DNA from: Demequina litoralis
GTDB taxonomy: Bacteria; Actinomycetota; Actinomycetes; Actinomycetales; Demequinaceae
DNA length: 64,000 bases
Reading direction: 5' to 3'
Assembly: GCF_030418455.1 (NCBI RefSeq)
Contig: NZ_JAUHPW010000006.1
Coordinates: forward strand, 169,344-233,343
Of the stretch, positions 44,206 through 53,223 are shown in pieces (position 1 is the stretch's first letter; each line of letters opens with the position of its first letter). Below the pieces are notes generated by a model. The model searched no databases and was not told the origin of the DNA. It saw only the letters and a list, made by a program, of their open reading frames with translations. The position numbers and the translations under genes were made by a program.

Positions 44206-44745
44206 TTACTCGGAGATCGTGACGCCGGTGATCATGACGTCCTCGAGGGGACGGTCACGACCATCGGTGGGCGTGCTCGCGATCGCGTCGACGATGGCCT
44301 TGGACTCGTCGTCCGCGACCTTGCCGAAGATGGTGTGCTTGCCGTTGAGCCAGCTCGGCTTGTCCACGGTGATGAAGAACTGCGAGCCGTTGGTGCCGCC
44401 GGGGCGCCCGGTGATGGGGTTGAGGCGCTGGCCCGCGTTCGCCATGGCGAGCAGGTAGGGCTCGTCGAAGCGGAGCTCGGGGTGGATCTCGTCGTCGAAG
44501 TTGTAGCCCGGGCCGCCGGTGCCGGTACCGAGCGGGCAGCCGCCCTGGATCATGAAGCCCGAGATGACGCGGTGGAAGACGAGGCCGTCGTAGAACGGGT
44601 CGGTCGACTTCTCCCCGGTCGTCGGGTTCTTCCACTCCTTCTCGCCGGTGGCGAGGCCCACGAAGTTCTTGACGGTCACGGGCGCGTGGTCGGGGTACAG
44701 CTCGATGCGGATGTCCCCTGCGGTGGTCTGAAGCGTTGCGATCAT
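44206..44745 (-). CDS. ppiA: Cyclophilin-type peptidyl-prolyl cis-trans isomerase
   Basis: A 179-residue cytoplasmic foldase with the cyclophilin core: [53 protein letters not shown] and [11 protein letters not shown]. Active-site residues of the FHRV and SQFFI strands are kept. ATG 44745 has AACAAT 7 nt upstream (leaderless); ATG 44754 would add three residues. Upstream of rhomboid in a two-gene unit. Confidence 0.93.
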   Translation of the reverse strand: MIATLQTTAGDIRIELYPDHAPVTVKNFVGLATGEKEWKNPTTGEKSTDPFYDGLVFHRVISGFMIQGGCPLGTGTGGPGYNFDDEIHPELRFDEPYLLAMANAGQRLNPITGRPGGTNGSQFFITVDKPSWLNGKHTIFGKVADDESKAIVDAIASTPTDGRDRPLEDVMITGVTISE

Positions 44746-44872
44746 GCCCGCCATTGTTCCATGGCCCTCGCCACCACGCGCCTCAAGTGGCACGATGGAC
44801 GGAAGGGTTGAGGACGAGTGCGAGTTGTCCGATGAGAAGGGACAACAAGGCACGGACCAGGAGGAGCGCAAC

Positions 44873-45766
44873 ATGGGCAAGGTTTCTTTCCAGAGCTTCG
44901 ACGCCGACAAGGCGCGCGACCAGGCGGCCGATGCGGCGAAGCAGGCGCGCGTGGCGGCACGCGAGGCTTCCGATGCCGCACGCAAGGCCGCGAAGCGCGC
45001 CAAGGAGTGGGCCGAGCCGCAGTACGAGAGCGCCAAGGAGTGGGCCACGCCCCGCGCCAAGGAGGCGTATCACAAGGGCGCGAAGAAGGCCTCGCCCTAC
45101 GTCCACAAGGCCGGCGACACCACCGAGCACTGGGTCGACGTCGCGCACGCCGCGATCGTGGGCGCCGCCATCCCGGCGGTCCTGGCGGCGGTGGACGATG
45201 CGGCGGGAGCCGACGAGGAGAAGGGCGGCCGCGGCTGGGGTCGCGTCCTCGTGCCGATCGCGCTCGCCGCGGCGGCCGGTGCCGCCGTCGTCGTGTGGGC
45301 CCGCCGCGACAAGGGTCGCGACGAGTGGGCCGGCGAGGACGAGGAGTGGGAGTTCGCCGCCGAGGGCGACTTCAAGGACAACCTGCGCCGCAACGTCAAC
45401 AAGGCCGTCGACGCCGCCGCGGACGCCGCCAAGAAGGCCGCGGACGCCGCGACCGCGGCCGCCAACGCCGCAGCCGAGGTCATCAACGACAAGGCCGGTC
45501 CCACGTACGAGAAGGTGCGCGAGGCCGCCGGCCCCGCCGCCGAGCATGTCCGCGACACGGCCGTCACCGAGGCCAAGAAGGTCGCCGACGTCGCCGGTCC
45601 GGCCTTCACCAAGGTCAAGGACACCGCGATCACCGAGGCGAAGAAGGTCAAGGAGGCCGCGGACGAGGCCCGCGCCCGGGCGGCCGAGGAGGTCGTCTCG
45701 ACGATCGACGACGCCGAGGACGTGTGGGAGGACGTGGTCGAGGAGGCCAAGCCCGACGAGAAGTAG
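44873..45766 (+). CDS. Alanine-rich helical membrane protein of unknown function
   Basis: A 297-residue protein. The N-terminal 90 residues are an A/K-rich helix ([35 protein letters not shown]). One membrane helix follows ([21 protein letters not shown], near residue 130), then an acidic patch. The C-terminal 150 residues carry degenerate 11- to 13-residue repeats ([35 protein letters not shown]) resembling apolipoprotein/LEA-type amphipathic helices. ATG 44873 follows GGAGGAG. Possibly a membrane-surface or stress protein; no named family recognised. Divergent from ppiA, followed by a strong terminator. Confidence 0.82.
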   Translation: MGKVSFQSFDADKARDQAADAAKQARVAAREASDAARKAAKRAKEWAEPQYESAKEWATPRAKEAYHKGAKKASPYVHKAGDTTEHWVDVAHAAIVGAAIPAVLAAVDDAAGADEEKGGRGWGRVLVPIALAAAAGAAVVVWARRDKGRDEWAGEDEEWEFAAEGDFKDNLRRNVNKAVDAAADAAKKAADAATAAANAAAEVINDKAGPTYEKVREAAGPAAEHVRDTAVTEAKKVADVAGPAFTKVKDTAITEAKKVKEAADEARARAAEEVVSTIDDAEDVWEDVVEEAKPDEK

Positions 45767-45780
45767 CCGCAGACGCGACG

Positions 45781-45812
45781 CGAGGGGCCCGGCCGCATGG
45801 CCGGGCCCCTCG
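45781..45812 (+). terminator. Terminator after the alanine-rich protein gene
   Basis: Perfect 14-bp stem (45781-45794 with 45799-45812), 4-nt loop. Confidence 0.8.
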
Positions 45813-45857
45813 TCGTTCCCGGGACCAAGGGTTGACCTTGCCCCGGGCTGGAAGGAT

Positions 45858-45863
45858 TACCGT
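45858..45863 (+). promoter_or_regulatory. -10 box of the HMA gene (leaderless)
   Basis: TACCGT, 6 nt, then the ATG at 45870. Confidence 0.5.
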
Positions 45864-45869
45864 CGGGGC

Positions 45870-46271
45870 ATGGAGATCATGACCCACGTGCCCGGGACCG
45901 TCGTCGAGCTCGCCGTCTCCGGCATGACGTGCGACGGCTGCTCGTCCTCCGTCGAGAAGGCCCTCACGGGCCTGACCGGCGTCCGCTCGGCGTCGGTGGA
46001 CCACGCCAGCGGCCGCGCCGTCGTGCTGCTCGACGCCGGCACCGCCGCCGAGGACTTCGCCTTCGACGCCGACGCGGCGATCCACGACGCGGGCTACACG
46101 CTCGAGGGCGCCCAGGCCCGGCCCGAGCGCGCGCCCCGCGCGGGCGGCGGCTGCGGCGGAGGCGGCGCCTGCGGCTGCGGAGGCGGCGAGGCGAAGGCCC
46201 CCGAGCCCGTTGCCGCCACCGTCACCGACGAGGCCGGGTGCTGCGGCGGCGGTTCCGACGGCTGCTGCTGA
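45870..46271 (+). CDS. HMA-domain protein with a cysteine/glycine-rich tail
   Basis: 133 residues. An HMA metal-binding domain (VVELAVSGMTCDGCSSSVEKALTGLTGVRSASVDHASG, CxxC at Cys21/Cys24) binds Cu(I) or a similar metal. Residues 90-133 form a Cys/Gly-rich tail with CGGGGACGCGG and CCGGGSDGCC. Copper chaperones such as CopZ are about 70 residues and lack such a tail, which could hold extra metal like a metallothionein. No P-type ATPase or CsoR gene lies nearby. Convergent with the GH127 gene. Confidence 0.88.
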   Translation: MEIMTHVPGTVVELAVSGMTCDGCSSSVEKALTGLTGVRSASVDHASGRAVVLLDAGTAAEDFAFDADAAIHDAGYTLEGAQARPERAPRAGGGCGGGGACGCGGGEAKAPEPVAATVTDEAGCCGGGSDGCC

Positions 46272-46310
46272 GCCCCATACGCCGCCCGCGACCGCCCCGC
46301 CGGGCCCCCG

Positions 46311-48617
46311 CTAGGCGGCCGACGGCGTCATGAGCGCCACGCCGGCGATCCCGGCGGTCGCGCCACCCGGGCCGGCCTCGAAGCGCACCTCGATCCCCTC
46401 CGACGCCACCGAGACCTCGTAGACCGCCTCGACCACGTCGCCGTACAGCGGCACGTTGCGCACGACGCTCGACACGGGCTCGACGACGGCGCCGCCCAGC
46501 CGCACCACCGCATCGTCCCCGCCCGCGGGCAGGCCCACGAGCGAGCGGATCCGCACCAGGTGCGGCCCGGCCGCCTTGGGCTTGAGCGTGTAGGCGAACC
46601 AGTCCTCGGCCATGCGCCAGCTGCGCGCGTTGATCCACTCGATGCGCGAGAGGTGGGACACGTAGCCGTGGTCCATCTCGGACTGCTGCTCGCCGGGCGC
46701 GACGACGTCGACCACGTCGGCGTCCTCCTGCTCGTCGCGGTCGAGCTCCGCAAGCATCTCCCGCACCTCGTCCGCGCTCTCGCCGAGGGGCAGGTAGACG
46801 GTGCAGCGCTCGTCGTGGATGCCGTTGTAGGGCTCGAGGTAGAGCTCGACCTGCGCGGGCGCGTCGCCGTCGAGGCGCCACGCCGTCACGGTGGCGGTCG
46901 CGCCCCACGCGGCGACGTCGATCTCGTCGCCGATCAGCGCCGGCGTCCCGATCATGCGGTGCCGGGGACCGATCGCCACGTGCGGCGCGTCCTTGCCGGT
47001 CGCGATCATGCCCTCGAGCGCATCGTCCCCGTCGCGGTGCGCGAGCACGTACGGGCCGTACCGGAAGGACGCCCACGGCGAGCCGTCGGGCAGGCCCTCG
47101 AGCGCGAGGCTCGGGCGCAGGTCGAGGACGATGCGCGTGGTCCCCTCCCAGCGCCGCTCGAGCGCGACCTCGCCGACGCCGGCGGCCGCCTCGATGGCCT
47201 CGCCGTCCACGCTGAGGTCCGCGCCCTCCGACCAGTCCGGGATGCGCAGGCGGACGATGCGGTCGTGCGGGGCCTCCGCGGTCACGTCGATCTCGACGCG
47301 CCAGGACGCCTTGAGGTCCGCGCGGACCTCGATCCGGATGCCGTCCCAGTCGAGGACGGCGGGCTCGTAGATCTCGACGCGGGGGCTGTCGCCGTCGCGC
47401 GAGAACAGGAAGCGGTCGTAGCGGCAGTGGCTCTCGAGGCCCGAGCCGACGCAGCACCACATCGACTCGCCGTGGCTCGAGTAGACGCGGTAGTGCGCGG
47501 GCCGCAGCGGGGAGAAGTAGACGAAGCCGCCGTGTCCCGGGTGCTGGGCCGTGAGCGCGTGGTTGAGGATCGCGCGCTCGGCGAAGTCGACGAGCTCGAG
47601 GTCGTCGGACTCCTGCCGGAAGAGGTCGGTGAGCTGGAGCATGCCGAAGGTGTTGCAGGACTCGGGGCCGAGGGCCTCGAGGACCATCGCGCGGAAGTCG
47701 TCCGCCGGGTGGAAGTGCTCGCGCACGCCGTGGCCGCCGATCGACACGGTGCGGTCGTGGACCACCTCGTCCCAGAACTGGTGGGCGGCGCGCGTGAGGT
47801 CGTCCGCACCCGAGCGGGCGTACCCGACGGCCTTGGGGACCTGGGTGTTGGCGTGGAGGCCCGTGAGGCGGTCCTCGCCCGCGAGGAGGGGGTCGAGCAG
47901 CAGGTGGTGGGACCAGCGGCGGCCCTCGGCGACGAGGTCCTCGCGGCCGGTGAGCGCGGCGAGGCGGAAGAACGCGTCGTTCATGCCGCCGAACTCGGCG
48001 GTGAGGATCGTCTCGATCTGCGCATCGTCCAGGCCCGCGCTGATGGCCATCCACCAGTCCGCCCACGCGACGGCCATGCCGAGCGCGTCGTCCTGGCCGG
48101 CGACCTCGTACGCGTCGACGAGGCCGTTGAGCACCTTGTGGAGGTTGTACATGGGCACCCAGCGGCCGTTGAGGGCGAAGGGCTCGGCCTCGATGCGGCC
48201 GGCGCGCAGCTCCTCGCCGAGCTCGACGCCGCGCGGGGTGCCGCCGAGGTAGCCGGTGCCCACGGCGTCCTGGCACTCCCGGAGGCCGTCGAGCATCGCG
48301 CGCAGGCGGGCGTGGATGTCCTCGCGGCGGGTCGCGGCATAGAGGTGGGACAGGGCGGAGAGGTAGTGGCCGCCGATGTGGCCGTCGAGGCCGCGGGACT
48401 CCCAGTCGCCGTACGGCTCGGCGGTCGCAGGGAGGCCGGCCTCGCGCCGGTACGGGGCGAGCAGGCGGTCGGCATCGTGGGCGAGCACCGTCTCGACCGA
48501 GCGCTCGAGCGCGGCGAGCAGCGGCCCGCCGGTGAGCGTGATGGCGCCCTGGGGGAACGCCCGGGCGCCGTGCATCGGCACCGTCGCGGGGTCATTACAA
48601 CGTTGGAGATCGCCCAT
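46311..48617 (-). CDS. GH127 (DUF1680) beta-L-arabinofuranosidase-like glycoside hydrolase
   Basis: A 768-residue enzyme for arabinofuranoside cleavage. N-terminal (alpha/alpha)6 barrel with HIGGHYLSALSHLYAA, WVPMYNLHKVLNGLVDAY and LTGLHANTQVPKAVGY. The zinc/catalytic set of GH127 is present: Glu319 and Cys321 in PESCNTFGM, and Cys388-Cys389 in MWCCVGSGLESH, the nucleophile being one of the pair. No signal peptide, so it acts on imported oligosaccharides. ATG 48617 is preferred from the TACCAT box; ATG 48575 is an alternative. It stands alone without transporter or regulator. Confidence 0.92.
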   Translation of the reverse strand: MGDLQRCNDPATVPMHGARAFPQGAITLTGGPLLAALERSVETVLAHDADRLLAPYRREAGLPATAEPYGDWESRGLDGHIGGHYLSALSHLYAATRREDIHARLRAMLDGLRECQDAVGTGYLGGTPRGVELGEELRAGRIEAEPFALNGRWVPMYNLHKVLNGLVDAYEVAGQDDALGMAVAWADWWMAISAGLDDAQIETILTAEFGGMNDAFFRLAALTGREDLVAEGRRWSHHLLLDPLLAGEDRLTGLHANTQVPKAVGYARSGADDLTRAAHQFWDEVVHDRTVSIGGHGVREHFHPADDFRAMVLEALGPESCNTFGMLQLTDLFRQESDDLELVDFAERAILNHALTAQHPGHGGFVYFSPLRPAHYRVYSSHGESMWCCVGSGLESHCRYDRFLFSRDGDSPRVEIYEPAVLDWDGIRIEVRADLKASWRVEIDVTAEAPHDRIVRLRIPDWSEGADLSVDGEAIEAAAGVGEVALERRWEGTTRIVLDLRPSLALEGLPDGSPWASFRYGPYVLAHRDGDDALEGMIATGKDAPHVAIGPRHRMIGTPALIGDEIDVAAWGATATVTAWRLDGDAPAQVELYLEPYNGIHDERCTVYLPLGESADEVREMLAELDRDEQEDADVVDVVAPGEQQSEMDHGYVSHLSRIEWINARSWRMAEDWFAYTLKPKAAGPHLVRIRSLVGLPAGGDDAVVRLGGAVVEPVSSVVRNVPLYGDVVEAVYEVSVASEGIEVRFEAGPGGATAGIAGVALMTPSAA

Positions 48618-48623
48618 CCCACG

Positions 48624-48629
48624 ATGGTA
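48624..48629 (-). promoter_or_regulatory. -10 box of the GH127 gene (leaderless)
   Basis: TACCAT on the minus strand, 6 nt, then the ATG at 48617. A CAACGTTG palindrome at 48599-48606, just inside the gene, could be a LacI-type site. Confidence 0.45.
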
Positions 48630-48833
48630 AGCCCGCAGGGGCGGGACCCGCGCCGCGGGTGCGCCGCTGCCGCGCGCCGGCCGCCGCCCGCCCACCCTGT
48701 CCACCCCCGACCGGAACGTGCGTTCCGTGGGATTCGTGGGATCTGTGGTGAATTGCACACGACGACGCGCGCCGCGCACCTTCCGGGGGACGAACCCCGT
48801 CGATAGGGTCCATACCAGGACAGGGAGGTGCGC

Positions 48834-48896
48834 ATGCCGGAGCCGAAGCGACCCGCACGGACGCCCCTCCCGCGCGCCCACGAGGCGGTGCGATGA
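48834..48896 (+). CDS. Candidate 20-codon leader ORF coupled to the next gene
   Basis: ATG 48834 has a good ribosome site (GGGAGG, 5 nt before) and a 20-codon Arg/Pro-rich frame whose TGA overlaps the ATG of the downstream gene (ATGA). A TAGGGT -10-like box stands at about 48813. It may be a leader peptide or simply the translation entry point for the downstream gene, which lacks its own ribosome site. Confidence 0.45.
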   Translation: MPEPKRPARTPLPRAHEAVR

Positions 48897-49411
48897 CGGT
48901 CTGGCCCGAGGCGTACCGGGGCCAGGTGTCCGGCGGGACCGGCGTGCTCGAGAGGTCGAGCGCCCGGCGCGCGCGGCACTCCCGACCGGACGCGGCGGAC
49001 GACCTCACCCCCACCGACCGGCCGGCGCTGCTCGACCGGCTGTTCGGCACGGCGCCCCACGACCTCACGCCCGCCGCGCGGCGGGTCCTCTGCGGCGCGG
49101 TGGTGCACGTCGACGAGCTCAGCGGGCGGGTGCTGCGCTGCACGCGCGACGACGGTCACGCGGGCCTCGAGCACGACAACCTCGGCGCGCAGGTGCTCAC
49201 CGACTGGGCCGAGAGCGGCGGCGCGGCGCTGCTGACCTCGCCGATCCCGGTGACCCCGCTCGGGCAGACCATCCAGACGATCATGTCCCACATCCGCTCG
49301 TACGAGGGCGTGCGTCAGTGGCGCCTCGAGCGGGGCATGACCGCCGACGCCGCGGCCGCCTTCGAGCGCGCGGAGGCGTTGCGGCTGCTCGTGAGGACGC
49401 TCGGACGGTAG
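48893..49411 (+). CDS. Hypothetical protein
   Basis: A 172-residue protein with no family recognised. It has no membrane helix. Segments are PTDRPALLDRLFGTAPHDLTPAARRVLCGAVVHVDELSGRVLRCTRDDGHAGLEHDN, with two cysteines and two histidines that could bind metal (VLCGAVVHV, RCTRDDGH). A helical C-terminus follows (SHIRSYEGVRQWRLERGMTADAAAAFERAEALRLLVRTLG). Codon use and third-position G+C are typical of neighbours, so it is a real gene. Translated after the small leader frame by overlap. Precedes the tRNA pair on the opposite strand. Confidence 0.7.
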   Translation: MTVWPEAYRGQVSGGTGVLERSSARRARHSRPDAADDLTPTDRPALLDRLFGTAPHDLTPAARRVLCGAVVHVDELSGRVLRCTRDDGHAGLEHDNLGAQVLTDWAESGGAALLTSPIPVTPLGQTIQTIMSHIRSYEGVRQWRLERGMTADAAAAFERAEALRLLVRTLGR

Positions 49412-49495
49412 GTCCCGGCGCGGGCGCATCGTCCCGCCGCAGGCGCGCGGGCCCGGATGCACGAGGACCCCCGCCGGAGCGGGGTCGTCATGAAG

Positions 49496-49571
49496 TGGTG
49501 GAGCCTAGGGGACTCGAACCCCTAACCCCCTGCTTGCAAAGCAGGTGCGCTACCAATTGCGCCAAGGCCCC
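49496..49571 (-). tRNA. tRNA-Ala (anticodon TGC)
   Basis: Minus strand begins GGGGCCTTGGCGCAATTGG; anticodon arm CCTGC-TTTGCAA-GCAGG gives TGC; T-arm GGTTCGAGTCC; encoded CCA. It follows tRNA-Ile as in the gyrA-linked tRNA pair of actinobacteria. Confidence 0.96.
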
Positions 49572-49653
49572 GTGGTGGGATGAAGGACATCGTCCCACAA
49601 TCCGGGAGTGGATCTGAAGGTGATGAGCGCGATGTGCGGCCATCGAATCACCA

Positions 49654-49730
49654 TGGTGGGCCCAGGAGGACTTGAACCTCCGACCTCTTCGTTATCAGCG
49701 AAGCGCTCTAACCGCCTGAGCTATGGGCCC
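49654..49730 (-). tRNA. tRNA-Ile (anticodon GAT)
   Basis: Minus strand begins GGGCCCATAGCTCAGGCGG; anticodon loop CTGATAA gives GAT; T-arm GGTTCAAGTCC; encoded CCA. It lies 73 nt downstream of the DUF3566 gene, the conserved order. Confidence 0.96.
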
Positions 49731-49806
49731 CTCGCGGCTTCAGCGCCGCGGCGTTAAACGATACCGCACCGTCGCCGCGAGACAAAATCGCGGCGACGGG
49801 GGCCGT

Positions 49807-50664
49807 TCAGTCGTCCGTGAGGGTCACGTAGACGCCGCCGACGACCGACGACACGACGTTGTAGAGGAACGCGCCGATGGTCGCGAGGGCCGTCAGCAGG
49901 ACCACGTTGACGACCGACACGAGGATCGTCGCGCTCATGACCTTGTTGCGGTCGAAGAACTGCATGATGTCGATCTCGGAGTCCTGCGCGAACAGCTTGA
50001 CGACCCACTCGTTGACGAGCGCGAAGATGCCCATCCCGTTGAGCACGTTCCACAGCACGAACACGCCGACGACGAGCATGATGCCGGCCGCGATGGACAG
50101 CAGGAAGCCGAGCTTGAGGACCGACCACGGGTCGATGCGCGACATCAGCACGCGGGCCTTGCGGGGTCCGCCCTTGCTCGTCGGGACCGCGAGGTCGTCG
50201 CCCGCCTTGAAGCTCTCGGCAGCCCGGCCCGCGAGGCCCTTGACCTTCGCGGCGCCCGCGCCGATCGCGGCGGTTCCGGCGCCCACGGCGCCGTCGAGCC
50301 GCGAGGGCTCGGTGGTCGGGGCCGCGGCGGGCGCTCCCGTGGGGGAGAAGGCCTGCGGCTGCGCGGCCTCACGTGCGGGGGCCGGCTGCGCGGTCGTGGG
50401 GATGCCGCCCGGCGTGGACTGCGGGCGCAGCGCCGTGCGCTGCGGGATCGAACCCGTCGACGGCGCGGCGGACGATGCGGTGGGCGTCTGGCCCGTCACG
50501 GGCGTCCGGGTGGGCGTCTGGCCGCTGACGGGCGCCGCCTCGGCGGTCGGGTCGCCAACCGGCATGAAGGCTCGACGCGACGGCACCTGGCCGGTGGTCG
50601 GCTCGGTCGGTCGCGGCGTGTACAGGCCGCGGGTCGACGTGGTGGTGCGGTCGTCCGCGTTCAT
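49807..50664 (-). CDS. DUF3566 transmembrane protein (gyrA-associated family)
   Basis: A 285-residue protein: long Thr/Pro/Ala-rich disordered N-terminus (residues 1-165, with repeats of the type PVTGQTPT) and a C-terminal DUF3566 domain with two helices (LGFLLSIAAGIMLVVGVFVLWNVL and ATILVSVVNVVLLTALATIGAFLYNVVS). ATG 50664 is 5 nt after GGGAG; upstream in-frame ATGs lack a site. In most actinobacteria gyrA lies immediately upstream; here a divergent mprF-like gene does. Function unknown. Confidence 0.92.
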   Translation of the reverse strand: MNADDRTTTSTRGLYTPRPTEPTTGQVPSRRAFMPVGDPTAEAAPVSGQTPTRTPVTGQTPTASSAAPSTGSIPQRTALRPQSTPGGIPTTAQPAPAREAAQPQAFSPTGAPAAAPTTEPSRLDGAVGAGTAAIGAGAAKVKGLAGRAAESFKAGDDLAVPTSKGGPRKARVLMSRIDPWSVLKLGFLLSIAAGIMLVVGVFVLWNVLNGMGIFALVNEWVVKLFAQDSEIDIMQFFDRNKVMSATILVSVVNVVLLTALATIGAFLYNVVSSVVGGVYVTLTDD

Positions 50665-50816
50665 CTTGCTCCCTGTCATCTGACGCGCGAATGGCGTTCG
50701 AGTCATCCACGCGTGGGTGCGCGGGCATCTACCCAAGGGTAACCGAGGCACGTCCGCTGGTCATTCCCCCTGGCAGCGCGGCGCGATTCGCCCTCGCCGC
50801 GGCCCGCCCGCGCCGC

Positions 50817-50822
50817 TAGCGT
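50817..50822 (+). promoter_or_regulatory. -10 box of the mprF-like gene (leaderless)
   Basis: TAGCGT, 6 nt, then the ATG at 50829. Confidence 0.5.
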
Positions 50823-50828
50823 GAACGC

Positions 50829-53183
50829 ATGACCACGGATGCGACCGTCACCGCGGAGCCGTCGGCGCTGTCCCGCGCCACGGATCTCGCCCGCCGCCTG
50901 CCCGGCACCATCGCCGTCACGCTCGTCGTGCTCGCGGTGGGCGCGCTCACCGGGGCGCTCTGGACACCCGCCGAGGAGTCCGGCCTCGTGGACCGCTGGG
51001 GCTGGGGCGTCGACGCCTTCGCCGACGGCCACTGGATCAACCTTCTCGCCGGCGCCGCGATCGCCCCCGAGCCATGGATGTACGCGCTCATCCTCGGCAC
51101 GTTCTGCATCGGCGGTGGCTTCCTCGAGCTGCGCTACGGCACGCTGCGGATGCTCATCGCCGTGGTCGGCACGCACATCGCCGCGGTGCTCGGCACGGCG
51201 CTGCTGCTGCTGGGCCTGGGCGCGGCGGGGGTGGGCTGGGCCGAGACGCTCGCGCACGTCCCCGACGTCGGGCTCAGCAACGGCGGCTTCGGCGCCCTGG
51301 GCGCGGCCACCGCGGGCATGCCGCTGCTGTGGCGCCGGCGGGTGCGCCTCGTCGGCTCGCTGTACTGCATCGCGATGATCCTCTACGCGGCGGAGATCTG
51401 GGACTTCAGCCACGCCATCGCGTTCTGGGTGGGCATCCTCATCGGCCCGTGGATCGTCGGCCGCGCGCGGGAGCCGTTCGACTGGCGCTTCGGCCCGCAG
51501 GAGGTCCGCGACACGGCCGCCGTGATCCTCGCCTTCGGCGGCCTCCACCAGCTGGTCACCCGCATCTGGCCGGGCGAGGGCGGCATCCTCGAGTTCGGCG
51601 GCGCGGCGGACGATGCGGGCCTCACCACGCTCGGCCTCGTCGGCACCGCGGTGATCTCGCTGGCGTTCGCCTACGCGCTGCACCGCGGGCGCCGAGGCGC
51701 CTGGTGGTTCGTGGTCGTGCTCACCGTGCTGGCGCTGCTCGCGAGCCTCCTCGTCGTCGCCGTCGGCGAGGGCACCCCGTCGGTGCTGCTCGACCTCGCG
51801 CTCGACGCGGTGCTCCTCGTGCTGCTGATCGGCTGGCGCCGGCACTTCGCGGTCAAGGCCGACCGCGCCACCCGCCGCACCGTCTGGCGCCGCGGGCTCC
51901 TCACCGTGGCGGGGCTCATGACGTTCACGGTGGTCGCCATCATGGCCCTCGGCTCCCAGCTGTCGCCCGAGCCCACCCTCGGCACCGCCATCGGCGAGGC
52001 CGCCGTCCGCGTCTTCGGCGGCACCACCGGGCTCGAGGGCACCACCGCGCTGTCGCGCGGGCTGCTGAGCGCGATCGGCGTGGTGTGGTTCCTCGCCTTC
52101 GTGATCTTCCTGCTCGCGCTGCTGCTGGGAGCGCGTCGCCACACCACCGAGGAGGCCGTGCGCGACCGCTTCATCGCGATCCAGCGCGACACCGAGGCGA
52201 TGACGAGCATCGGGTACATGAACCGCTGGGACGGCATCGACCACTGGGTGTCGGAGGAGGGCACCGTCGGGCTGGGCTTCAAGCAGGTGGGCAGCACCGC
52301 GATCGTGCTGTCCGACCCCGTGGGGCGGACCGCGGACCTCGCGGCCGCGCACGCCGAGTTCGCGGACTTCTGCCGTTCGCGCGGCTGGCGCCTCGCGTAC
52401 TTCGCAGTGAGCAACGAGGCCCGTGCCCGGTTCGAGGACGCGGGCTGGAAGGCGATCCAGGTCGCCGAGGACACGGTGGTCCGCCTGCCCGAGCTCGAGT
52501 TCAAGGGCAAGGCGTGGCAGGACGTGCGCTCGGCGATCAACCGCGCCAAGCGCGAGGGCGTGACGATGCGCACCTTCCGCTTCGCGGACGCGCCGCGCGG
52601 CGTCAAGGACCAGCTCGAGGCGATCTCCGCGCAGTGGGCGGGGGACAAGTCGCTGCCGGAGATGGGCTTCACGCTCGGGGACCTGCCGGAGGCCGCGGAT
52701 CCGAACGTCGAGATGCACGTCGCGGTCGACGAGGACGGCACCGTCCACGGCATGACGAGCTGGCTACCGGTCTACCGCGGGGGCGACGTGGTCGGGTGGA
52801 CCATCGACATCATGAAGCGCCGCCTCGACGACGGCGTCATGAGCGGCGTGATGGAGTTCCTCATCGCGGAGTCCGCGGTGGCCTTCAAGGAGGCCGGCTA
52901 CGAGTTCATCTCGCTCTCGGCCGCGCCGCTCAGCTACTCGGGCGAGGTCGAGGGCACCGTCGAGCGGCTGCTCGACATCCTCGCCGACAAGATGGAGCCG
53001 TACTACGGCTTCACGAGCCTCGAGCGGTTCAAGGCGAAGTTCAAGCCCGAGCACCGCCCGCTGTACCTCATGTACCCGGACGAGGCGCAGCTGCCCGCCC
53101 TCACGCTCGCGATCCTGCGCGCCTACCTGCCGGACGCGACCGCCGCGGACCTCGTCAAGGCCGCGGTGACCCGTCCCGACTAG
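50829..53183 (+). CDS. MprF-like membrane protein with DUF2156 (aminoacyl-phospholipid synthase-type) domain
   Basis: A 784-residue protein. Residues 1-440 contain about twelve helices; the first part (GTFCIGGGFLELRYGTLRMLIAVVGTHIAAVLGT) looks rhomboid-like rather than a classical flippase. Residues 450-784 form the DUF2156/LPG-synthase C-terminal domain with tandem GNAT folds (SIGYMNRWDGIDHWVSEEGTVGLGFKQVG, AYFAVSNEARARFEDAGWKAI, RSAINRAKREGVTM, YEFISLSAAPLSYSGE, KFKPEHRPLYLMYP). Such proteins transfer an amino acid from tRNA to phosphatidylglycerol, lowering surface charge. The donor amino acid is not evident. Stands alone. Confidence 0.88.
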   Translation: MTTDATVTAEPSALSRATDLARRLPGTIAVTLVVLAVGALTGALWTPAEESGLVDRWGWGVDAFADGHWINLLAGAAIAPEPWMYALILGTFCIGGGFLELRYGTLRMLIAVVGTHIAAVLGTALLLLGLGAAGVGWAETLAHVPDVGLSNGGFGALGAATAGMPLLWRRRVRLVGSLYCIAMILYAAEIWDFSHAIAFWVGILIGPWIVGRAREPFDWRFGPQEVRDTAAVILAFGGLHQLVTRIWPGEGGILEFGGAADDAGLTTLGLVGTAVISLAFAYALHRGRRGAWWFVVVLTVLALLASLLVVAVGEGTPSVLLDLALDAVLLVLLIGWRRHFAVKADRATRRTVWRRGLLTVAGLMTFTVVAIMALGSQLSPEPTLGTAIGEAAVRVFGGTTGLEGTTALSRGLLSAIGVVWFLAFVIFLLALLLGARRHTTEEAVRDRFIAIQRDTEAMTSIGYMNRWDGIDHWVSEEGTVGLGFKQVGSTAIVLSDPVGRTADLAAAHAEFADFCRSRGWRLAYFAVSNEARARFEDAGWKAIQVAEDTVVRLPELEFKGKAWQDVRSAINRAKREGVTMRTFRFADAPRGVKDQLEAISAQWAGDKSLPEMGFTLGDLPEAADPNVEMHVAVDEDGTVHGMTSWLPVYRGGDVVGWTIDIMKRRLDDGVMSGVMEFLIAESAVAFKEAGYEFISLSAAPLSYSGEVEGTVERLLDILADKMEPYYGFTSLERFKAKFKPEHRPLYLMYPDEAQLPALTLAILRAYLPDATAADLVKAAVTRPD

Positions 53184-53223
53184 GCCCCTCGCGCATCTTC
53201 CCTCCCGCCGGAGGCGTGCCGGG

